Both the position numbers and the translations under genes were made by a program. From NCBI GenBank assembly GCA_900554535.1, contig USIA01000104.1, forward strand, positions 1 through 6,705: DNA of 6,705 nt, written 5' to 3'. The number at the start of each line of letters is the position of its first letter. Within the stretch, counting starts at the first letter, position 1. Positions 1 to 5,019 of the stretch are shown here, piece after piece. A model generated the notes under the pieces. That model was not told the DNA's origin. It worked only from the letters and a program-made list of their open reading frames with translations, and made no database searches. The DNA is from an uncultured Oscillospiraceae bacterium. GTDB lineage: Bacteria; Bacillota; Clostridia; Oscillospirales; Acutalibacteraceae.

Positions 1-648
1 CGCCCGGCGCAGGGCCGCTTCCCAGCCCAACATGCGCTCACGGGTAGGACCGAGCGACTCCAGGTCTTGCGCCGGACCACAGCAGAACGCGATCTGCCTG
101 TGCCCGCGCGCCAGGAGATATTCCGTCATTTCCGCGCCAGCCGCGCGGTCTTCCAGCCCCACGTTGATGCACTGTGATTCTTCGCCCGGCAGGAAGACCC
201 CGTCGATGAAGACCAGCGGCTTTTGTGTGTTCTGCCGCAGCACCTGCGCGCCCTTTGGGGACAGACCGAACGCAAGAAGCCCATCCACGTTCCAGGTGTT
301 TAATAGCTGCACCAGGTCATCCGGGTCCTGCACAGCCGTCAGCAGTAAGTAATATTTCCGTGCGCGTACTTCCCGTTCCACAGCGCCGACAAGCGTACTG
401 GCAAACGCATCCTCCAGCATGGTGCGCTCGCTGCGGTCGTCATGTCCATATGCCAATGCAATCAGCCGCGAGGACCGGCTCACGAGCCCCCGCGCACTCA
501 TATTGGGCACATACTGCATGCGTTCCATCACCGCACGCACCCGCTGGACGGTAGCCTGCGACACGTGTCCGTAGTTACCATGGATCACGTTTGAAACAGT
601 CGTGAAACTGACGCCTGCTTCCCGGGCGATGTCTTTGATTGTCACCAT
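1..648 (-). CDS. LacI-family transcriptional repressor, N-terminal 216 codons (C-terminus beyond window)
   Basis: Reading leftward from the ATG at 648-646, the frame stays open for 216 codons to the window edge. Residues 2-24 form the LacI helix-turn-helix (VTIKDIAREAGVSFTTVSNV), followed by the hinge helix around residues 48-57 (PNMSARGLVS, with the minor-groove leucine at about 55). From about residue 61 a periplasmic-binding-protein-like sensor fold begins (SRLIALAYG, then VDGLLAFGLS near 121-130 and the RGHRQIAF segment near 181-188). Family members are usually about 330-340 residues, so roughly a third is missing through the window edge, not through damage. The start is supported by AAGGAGG about 8 bases upstream (bases 657-663). 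It is a DNA-binding repressor whose ligand is probably a sugar or related small molecule; the ligand and targets cannot be read here. It is divergent from the response regulator and may control itself through the shared intergenic region. Family assignment is very sure, the regulon unknown. Confidence 0.93.
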   Translation of the reverse strand, partial: MVTIKDIAREAGVSFTTVSNVIHGNYGHVSQATVQRVRAVMERMQYVPNMSARGLVSRSSRLIALAYGHDDRSERTMLEDAFASTLVGAVEREVRARKYYLLLTAVQDPDDLVQLLNTWNVDGLLAFGLSPKGAQVLRQNTQKPLVFIDGVFLPGEESQCINVGLEDRAAGAEMTEYLLARGHRQIAFCCGPAQDLESLGPTRERMLGWEAALRRA

Positions 649-688
649 GGCTGCCGCCTCCTTTTGCGTTCCCTTTTTCTGTATATTC

Positions 689-717
689 AGTATATCATAT
701 TGAACAGAAAAAGTGAA
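689..717 (-). promoter_or_regulatory. Promoter of the LacI-family gene
   Basis: Read on the minus strand, a -35 element TTCACT (bases 717-712) and a -10 element TATACT (694-689) are separated by exactly 17 bases. A TG dinucleotide one base before the -10 makes it an extended -10. The 5' leader would be about 35 bases and contains the ribosome binding site. This is a sigma-A-type match by eye. Confidence 0.65.
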
Positions 718-729
718 CATTCTATTCAC
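713..729. promoter_or_regulatory. Candidate operator: interrupted palindrome GTGAA-N7-TTCAC
   Basis: GTGAA at 713-717 and TTCAC at 725-729 form a perfect inverted pair overlapping the -35 of the leftward promoter, where a repressor would block transcription. Further GTGAA/TTCAC half-sites lie at 748-752 and 830-834, the latter overlapping the proposed -35 of the rightward promoter. The natural candidate binder is the adjacent LacI-family protein (autoregulation), but the site lacks the central CG typical of many LacI operators, and the response regulator could bind instead. The region is AT-rich, so chance matches are possible. Confidence 0.35.
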
Positions 730-829
730 GATAATACGAAAAAATTTGTGAATTTTATACGGATATTTTGAAAATCAGGCCCAAAAGATGCTGGATACGA
801 GAGGGGGAATGGGTCTCGTTAAAAGAAAA

Positions 830-860
830 TTCACCACTCAAGAGCAAAGTGCGGTATAAT
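830..860 (+). promoter_or_regulatory. Promoter of the response regulator/kinase/HtrA operon
   Basis: A perfect -10 hexamer TATAAT is at 855-860, with TTCACC at 830-835 as the best -35 (spacer 19, longer than ideal). Transcription would start near 867, leaving a leader of about 30 bases that carries the ribosome binding site AAAGGAGG at 883-890. The weak -35 and long spacer suit a promoter helped by an activator such as the operon's own response regulator, though that is inference. Confidence 0.6.
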
Positions 861-896
861 GCTAGTAGCAGACTGTATGGAAAAAGGAGGGATTCC

Positions 897-1586
897 ATGG
901 CACAGGGAAAGATCCTGGTTGTGGATGATGATCAGAATATTTGTGAATTATTACGGCTTTATATTGAAAAAGAAGGATTTGAAGTCGTCATTGCCAACGA
1001 TGGCCGCCAGGCGTTGAAGATGTTTGACACCGAATCGCCGGATCTGATTATGCTGGACATCATGCTGCCGGAGCTGGACGGCTGGCAGGTCTGCCGGGAA
1101 ATCCGCAAAAAGAGCCAGTGCCCGATCATCATGCTGACCGCAAAGGGCGAGGTCTTTGACAAGGTGCTCGGTCTGGAGCTGGGGGCGGACGATTACGTAG
1201 TCAAGCCTTTTGAAGCCAAGGAAGTGGTGGCGCGCATTAAGGCGGTGCTGCGCCGCATGGGCAAGACGGGCAGCGACGCGGTCAAGGAGGTCCATTACGA
1301 CAAGCTGTCGATCAACCTGACGAATTATGAATTAAAGGTCAACGGCAAGGTGGTGGACACGCCGCCGAAGGAGATGGAATTGATCTATCATCTGGCGAGC
1401 AACCCCAACCGCGTCTTTACCCGCGACCAGCTGCTCGACGAAGTGTGGGGATTTGACTATTACGGCGACAGCCGCACGGTGGACGTCCATGTAAAGCGTT
1501 TGCGCGAGAAACTGGAGGGTGTATCGGACAAATGGTCGCTCAAGACGGTGTGGGGCGTCGGCTATAAATTTGAAGTTAAAGAGTGA
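897..1586 (+). CDS. OmpR/PhoB-family two-component response regulator
   Basis: A 229-residue protein with an N-terminal receiver domain (about 4-118) and a C-terminal winged-helix DNA-binding domain (about 132-227). The receiver shows the acidic pocket D10-D11 in ILVVDDD, the phosphoacceptor D54 in IMLDIMLP, the switch threonine T81 and the conserved K103 in VVKPF. The output domain has the recognition-helix region RTVDVHVKRLREKLE (193-207) and the wing TVWGVGYKF (217-225). Length is typical for the family. The ATG at 897 is chosen because AAAGGAGG lies 6 bases upstream; an in-frame TTG at 768 would put the TATAAT promoter inside the gene. The stop overlaps the kinase start, so kinase and regulator are translationally coupled. 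It presumably receives phosphate from that kinase and activates or represses promoters including its own. It resembles MprA/CssR by neighbourhood, but the sequence alone does not fix the ortholog. Confidence 0.95.
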   Translation: MAQGKILVVDDDQNICELLRLYIEKEGFEVVIANDGRQALKMFDTESPDLIMLDIMLPELDGWQVCREIRKKSQCPIIMLTAKGEVFDKVLGLELGADDYVVKPFEAKEVVARIKAVLRRMGKTGSDAVKEVHYDKLSINLTNYELKVNGKVVDTPPKEMELIYHLASNPNRVFTRDQLLDEVWGFDYYGDSRTVDVHVKRLREKLEGVSDKWSLKTVWGVGYKFEVKE

Positions 1587-3136
1587 ACCTGCGCATGAAA
1601 AAGACCCTGTTTAAAAAATACCTGCGCATGACGATGCTGACCATTGTGGCGAGCTTTTGCATTTTGGGCGTGGTGATGGTGGCATTCACCGGCAACGACT
1701 GGCGCGAAGATCAGCAGAGCAGCATGGGGCGTATTGCGCGCAGCGTGACGGAGATCGTTGCGGATGGGATGATCGAAAGCGACGGCTCGCTGGCGCTGGA
1801 TACCGATAAGCTGGAGGTCGTGCTGCCTTCTTTGAGCAAGAACAACAACTGCGACTTGCTTTTGACCGATACGGCGGGGAATATCCTGATGATGTCGCGG
1901 GGAACGGAAGCGGGCTTTACGCGCAAAAAGCTCCCCAAAGAGGTCATGGATCTTGTGCTGGCGGGCAATTATAATGCCAAGAGCATGCTGGGCGGCATTT
2001 ACAGCGTGCCGTACTTTGTGGTGGGCATCCCGGTGCAGATGGAAATTTCGGGCAGAAACACGCCGGTGGCTGCGGTCTTTGCCTGCTTAACGGCGCACGG
2101 ACTGACGGAATACCGCACCAATATGCTCAAGATTTTCGGCATTGCGGCGTTGGCGGCGTTTGTGGTCAGCTTCTGCATGATCTGGATCTTTTCTTATAAT
2201 CTGGTTAAGCCTTTGCGCATTATGGCCAGCGCGGCGCGCAGCTTTGGCGAAGGAAACTTCAGCGTGCGGGTGCCGGTGACGAACCGGGACGAGATCGGCG
2301 AACTGGCGGTGGCTTTTAATAACATGGCGGATTCTCTTTCCATCAGCGAGCGCACGCGCCGCAGCTTTATTGCAAACGTGTCCCATGAGCTGAAAACGCC
2401 CATGACCACGATTGCGGGCTTTATTGATGGGATTTTGGATGGGACCATTCCGCCGGAAAAGCAGACGCACTATTTGAAGATCGTTTCGCAGGAGGTCAAG
2501 CGCTTGTCGCGGCTGGTGCGCACCATGCTCGATTTGTCGCGCATAGACAACGGGGAGTTAAAGCTCAACGTTTCCCGCTTTGACCTGACCGAGACGGTGC
2601 TGACGACGATGCTCAGCTTTGAAAAGCCGATTGAGGACAAACACATCGATGTGCGCGGGCTGGAGGACGTGCAGTCCATTTATGTGGATGGAGATCCGGA
2701 CATGATCCACCAGGTGGTGTACAATCTGGTGGAGAATGCGGTCAAGTTCACGAATGAGGGCGGTTACATCCAGCTGTCGCTGGAAGATCAGGCGGATCGG
2801 ACCACCGTCACGATCAAGAACAGCGGCGAGGGCGTCTCTCCGGAAGAGATCACGCAGATTTTTGACCGCTTTTATAAGACCGACAAGTCGCGGTCCAAGG
2901 ATAAAACCGGCATGGGGCTGGGACTTTACATTGTACGGACGATTGTCAAGCTGCACGGCGGCGAAATCACGGCCAGCTCGGTGCAGGGCGAATACTGCCA
3001 GTTCTCCTTCTGGCTGCCCCGCAATAAACCGGTTGTGGTGGCGGAAGCGGTGGAGGAGCCGTCCCGCGGCAAACGCTATGATGATCGCCAGAAATTGCAG
3101 GTGAAATTCAAAAAACAGGAGGACCCGAAAAAATGA
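1583..3136 (+). CDS. Membrane sensor histidine kinase (HAMP-HisKA-HATPase)
   Basis: A 517-residue sensor kinase. Two membrane segments (about 16-36 and 183-204) flank an extracytoplasmic sensor region of roughly 145 residues, containing a Cache/PAS-like strand pattern (DLLLTDTAGNILMMS, 91-105). A HAMP linker follows (about 206-253), then the HisKA dimerisation helix with phosphoacceptor H268 in NVSHELKTPM. The ATPase domain has the N box NLVENAVKF (N385), a G1 box reading NSGEGVS (413-419), the F box IFDRFYKTDKSR (426-437) and the G2 box GMGLGLYIV (443-451). A charged tail of about 37 residues, rich in lysine, follows the ATPase core. The GTG at 1583 overlaps the preceding stop as GTGA; an in-frame ATG at 1595 is a plausible alternative, and neither has a strong ribosome binding site, as expected with coupling. 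It should phosphorylate the regulator encoded just upstream; the adjacent protease suggests an envelope or secretion-stress stimulus. G1 normally begins with Asp; here it is Asn, a variant seen in active Firmicute kinases. Confidence 0.93.
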   Translation: MNLRMKKTLFKKYLRMTMLTIVASFCILGVVMVAFTGNDWREDQQSSMGRIARSVTEIVADGMIESDGSLALDTDKLEVVLPSLSKNNNCDLLLTDTAGNILMMSRGTEAGFTRKKLPKEVMDLVLAGNYNAKSMLGGIYSVPYFVVGIPVQMEISGRNTPVAAVFACLTAHGLTEYRTNMLKIFGIAALAAFVVSFCMIWIFSYNLVKPLRIMASAARSFGEGNFSVRVPVTNRDEIGELAVAFNNMADSLSISERTRRSFIANVSHELKTPMTTIAGFIDGILDGTIPPEKQTHYLKIVSQEVKRLSRLVRTMLDLSRIDNGELKLNVSRFDLTETVLTTMLSFEKPIEDKHIDVRGLEDVQSIYVDGDPDMIHQVVYNLVENAVKFTNEGGYIQLSLEDQADRTTVTIKNSGEGVSPEEITQIFDRFYKTDKSRSKDKTGMGLGLYIVRTIVKLHGGEITASSVQGEYCQFSFWLPRNKPVVVAEAVEEPSRGKRYDDRQKLQVKFKKQEDPKK

Positions 3137-4416
3137 CGGACCAGCAGCAATACCCGGAATCTCCCAACCGCTGGACGCCAGAGGGGGCGCCGCCCGATTT
3201 CCCCGCGCCGGCAGGACCGGGGGGCTATTTTCCATATCCGCCGCCGCGCAAGCCGCCTTTGCGCCGTAGCGTCAAGGCGCTGATTGCTGTGCTGGTGGTG
3301 CTGGTGGTTGCATTTGGCAGTGCGACGGGCGTTCTGCTGACGCGGGAGCAGCTGGAAAGACCGGTGGAGCGCCGGCCCGCCAGCAGCGCGTCCAGTGAAA
3401 ACCCGTGGTCCATGCTGCCCAGCCAGGAGATTCTGCCTTATAAAGGCGAAAAGACGGATTTTACGCTGTCCATTCAGAAAAAAAGCGGAACGCCACTTGC
3501 GGCGGACGCGGTTTTCACAAAGGTCTGTCCCAGCGTGGTGGGCATTGTCGCCCGTCTGACCGATTCGGACGGAGAGCAGAGCAACAGCCAGGCGACCGGC
3601 ATCCTCGCGAGCACGGACGGGGTGATCCTGACGAACGCACATGTGGTGGCGGATTCGACAGAGGCCGAGGTGGTCGTGATCCTGCACGACAAGCGGCAGT
3701 TCAAGGCGCATATCCTGGGGATTGACCGGACGACGGATCTGGCGGCACTGAAAATCAGCGCGACGGGGCTGACGCCCGCGCAGTTTGGCGATGCGGCGGA
3801 ACTGAAGGTCGGCGAAAGCGTGGTGGCGATCGGCAACGCGGATGGGCTCAACTACGCGGATTCGCTGACCGGAGGGCTTGTCTCGGCGCTGGACCGGCCG
3901 ATTGCCGGGCACAGCGGCAACGGTATGACGTATATACAGACAGATGCGGCCATTAACCCGGGCAATTCCGGTGGGCCGTTGTGCAACCTGTACGGCCAGG
4001 TGGTGGGGATCAATTCCAGCAAGATCGTGACCTCGGGGTACGAGGGCATCGGCTTTTCCATCCCGGTGAGCAAATCGGTGGATATCCTCAACCAATTGAT
4101 CCGGACGGGTCATGTGCAGGGCCGCGTCAAGCTGGGCATCACGTGCCGGCCGATTTCGACGTATCAGGCGGCTGCCTATGGATTGCAGGGCGGCATGGAG
4201 CTGGTCTCCATCGCCGAGGACAGCGCCTTTGAGGGCACTGGCGTCCAAAAGGGGGATATTCTTTATCAGCTTGACGGCAATCCCGTCACTTCGATTGATG
4301 ACGTGGACGCCGTGCTGCAGCGGCACAAGCCGGGAGATACGGTCAAGGCGGCGCTGTATATGCCGGGCCAGAAGAGAGACCGGACCGTGACCATTACGCT
4401 GAAAGCGGAAGGTTGA
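3133..4416 (+). CDS. HtrA/DegP-like membrane-anchored serine protease with PDZ domain
   Basis: A 427-residue trypsin-like protease. A proline-rich cytoplasmic N-terminus (about 10-43, ending in basic residues) precedes one membrane anchor (about 47-69), which places the catalytic part outside the membrane. The protease domain (about 122-325) carries the HtrA triad: H170 in LTNAHVVA, D202 in DRTTDLAALKI and S279 in GNSGGP. A PDZ domain follows (about 335-425), with KGDILYQLDG and the start of the peptide-groove strand visible. Length and order match Gram-positive HtrA/PepD proteins. It would degrade or refold misfolded exported proteins. Its ATG overlaps the kinase stop (ATGA), with AGGAGG at 3117-3122, 10 bases upstream. 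Being third in an operon with a two-component system, it is probably both output of the pathway and a possible feedback modulator of the kinase, as described for MprAB-PepD; that role here is inference. The ending (TVTITLKAEG) looks natural, so the gene seems complete. Confidence 0.94.
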   Translation: MTDQQQYPESPNRWTPEGAPPDFPAPAGPGGYFPYPPPRKPPLRRSVKALIAVLVVLVVAFGSATGVLLTREQLERPVERRPASSASSENPWSMLPSQEILPYKGEKTDFTLSIQKKSGTPLAADAVFTKVCPSVVGIVARLTDSDGEQSNSQATGILASTDGVILTNAHVVADSTEAEVVVILHDKRQFKAHILGIDRTTDLAALKISATGLTPAQFGDAAELKVGESVVAIGNADGLNYADSLTGGLVSALDRPIAGHSGNGMTYIQTDAAINPGNSGGPLCNLYGQVVGINSSKIVTSGYEGIGFSIPVSKSVDILNQLIRTGHVQGRVKLGITCRPISTYQAAAYGLQGGMELVSIAEDSAFEGTGVQKGDILYQLDGNPVTSIDDVDAVLQRHKPGDTVKAALYMPGQKRDRTVTITLKAEG

Positions 4417-4418
4417 GG

Positions 4419-4493
4419 GTAGGTGCCTTTATTACCGGCGTGGACTTTTTGATCGACGGCGCGCGAACGCCGCTTCCTTCTATGGCCCGCTGA
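4419..4493 (+). pseudogene. Remnant: C-terminal end of a short-chain dehydrogenase/reductase (SDR) gene
   Basis: Starting two bases after the htrA stop, and in a different frame, the sequence reads VGAFITGVDFLIDGARTPLP, then four more codons and TGA at 4491-4493. The pattern (a/s)FITG-x-D-x-L-x-DGG is the conserved C-terminal signature of classical SDR oxidoreductases, where the penultimate strand leads into the terminal DGG. Here the second glycine has become alanine. No start codon, ribosome binding site, Rossmann motif (TGxxxGxG) or catalytic YxxxK is present upstream, because htrA occupies that space. I infer a stump left after a deletion or insertion joined this point to the end of htrA. 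The match covers only about 12 strongly diagnostic residues, so chance cannot be excluded. Confidence 0.5.
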
Positions 4494-4556
4494 AGCCGGA
4501 AGCATAAAGAATGGGATTCCATAAACTTCATATTTTCCTGATCATTTGCCCGGAGG

Positions 4557-4607
4557 AACAGCTCCGCCGCATCCAAAATCGAAAGGGTGCGGCGGGGCTG
4601 TTTTTTT
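4557..4607 (+). terminator. Strong rho-independent terminator
   Basis: The 14-base arm at 4558-4571 (ACAGCTCCGCCGCA) pairs with 4588-4601 (TGCGGCGGGGCTGT) with a single T-G wobble and a 16-base loop. A run of seven T (4601-4607) follows at once. The T-run lies only on the right side, so it ends rightward transcripts: the two-component/htrA operon or, originally, the lost SDR gene. It insulates the phage genes from host transcription. Confidence 0.88.
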
Positions 4608-4608
4608 A

Positions 4609-4632
4609 TAGTGGAACATTTAGTGGAACATT
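4609..4632. repeat. Perfect 12-bp tandem direct repeat (2 copies)
   Basis: TAGTGGAACATT occurs twice head-to-tail (4609-4620 and 4621-4632), starting at the end of the terminator T-run. A 12-bp spacing is slightly more than one helical turn. It may be a protein-binding site (phage regulator, integrase arm site or packaging-related site) or simple slippage duplication; nothing in the sequence decides between them. I see no third copy. Confidence 0.85.
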
Positions 4633-4647
4633 TCAAAAATTTTTTGG

Positions 4648-4671
4648 AAATTCGCCTTTTAGGGCGAATTT
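4648..4671. repeat. Inverted repeat / RNA hairpin ahead of the terminase genes
   Basis: AAATTCGCC (4648-4656) and GGCGAATTT (4663-4671) are perfectly complementary 9-base arms around a 6-base loop. Only four T follow (4669-4672, partly within the stem), so it is a poor terminator. It would form a hairpin in the leader of any transcript entering the small terminase gene, about 25 bases before its ribosome binding site. It could also be a dyad bound by a protein. Confidence 0.55.
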
Positions 4672-4713
4672 TACGAGGCGTTTGCAGGAGGGATGAAAGG
4701 AGGTGCTGGAAAA

Positions 4714-5019
4714 ATGCAGAAAACGAACTGCGCGGCGCAGGTTTGCCGCAAACTGGCGCGCGGCCGGATCAATGATGCGGTGCGGCTGCTGTACGGCAGC
4801 GAAGCGCCGCCCGATCTGGCCAAGCTGGATCTATACAATGTGGCGGAGATTAAGCGCGGGGAGAAGGGAATTGAGATCAAATTTTTTGACCGGCTGAAGG
4901 CGGCGGAACTTTTGCAGGCGCTGGAAAGCGAGAACGGCGCAGAGCCGCTTTACCGTGCGTTGGGTGAGAGCGCGGCAGCTCTGCAGGAAAGCGGGGAAGC
5001 AGACGATGCGGTTCAGTAA
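4714..5019 (+). CDS. Probable phage terminase small subunit
   Basis: A 101-residue protein directly before and overlapping the large terminase gene, the usual place for the small subunit, which recognises DNA and starts packaging. The middle (about 41-67, including LDLYNVAEIKRG and IEIKFFDRLKAAELLQAL) matches the pattern I know from the C-terminal part of short Clostridia terminase small subunits, whose typical tail is an E(I/L)K-x-x-D(R/K)LKA-x-ELL helix. No clear N-terminal helix-turn-helix is visible, and the protein is shorter than many relatives (about 140-180 residues). The ATG at 4714 is preferred over an in-frame ATG at 4693: it has AAAGGAGGTG (4696-4705) 8 bases upstream, whereas the AGGAGG before 4693 ends one base from that codon. 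The last bases overlap the next gene by 14. The call relies on position plus one motif, so it is likely but not certain. Confidence 0.7.
   Translation: MQKTNCAAQVCRKLARGRINDAVRLLYGSEAPPDLAKLDLYNVAEIKRGEKGIEIKFFDRLKAAELLQALESENGAEPLYRALGESAAALQESGEADDAVQ

Larger units (their letters stand above)
4494..4713. other. Non-coding junction between host operon and phage genes
   Basis: Apart from the terminator, tandem repeat and hairpin listed separately, this stretch holds no gene I can support. I find no tRNA, no integrase fragment and no convincing promoter for the rightward terminase genes. A TATAGT at 4607-4612 resembles a -10 but has no -35 at the right distance. If a phage attachment core exists it is probably here, but the other end of the element would be needed to identify it. 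Confidence 0.5.

Noticed and set aside
768..896. N-terminal extension of the response regulator from a TTG at 768 (43 extra residues)
   Set aside because: The extension has no family resemblance, contains the TATAAT promoter, and the ATG at 897 has an excellent ribosome binding site at the right distance.
3076..4326. A 416-codon open frame on the minus strand opposite htrA
   Set aside because: It is the mirror of a GC-rich coding region, has low-complexity Arg/His-rich content and no motif, while the plus strand encodes an unmistakable HtrA.
4417..4560. A tRNA or other RNA gene serving as a phage integration target
   Set aside because: No cloverleaf, TpsiC arm sequence or 3' acceptor pairing could be found on either strand.
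4609..4632. CRISPR-like array
   Set aside because: Only two short copies directly adjacent without spacers, and no cas genes.
4394..4636. An 80-codon minus-strand open frame over the junction
   Set aside because: It covers the end of htrA, the SDR-like stump and the terminator in antisense, with no recognisable domain.
4648..4672. A second rho-independent terminator
   Set aside because: The stem is AT-rich at its base and only four T follow, partly within the stem, so termination would be weak.
4511..4696. A 61-codon open frame on the plus strand between htrA and the terminase genes
   Set aside because: It runs through the terminator stem and T-run and the tandem repeat, and has no ribosome binding site.
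4955..5005. Longer large-terminase start at GTG 4955
   Set aside because: It would overlap the small-subunit gene by 65 bases with no ribosome binding site; the ATG at 5006 gives a normal start for the family.
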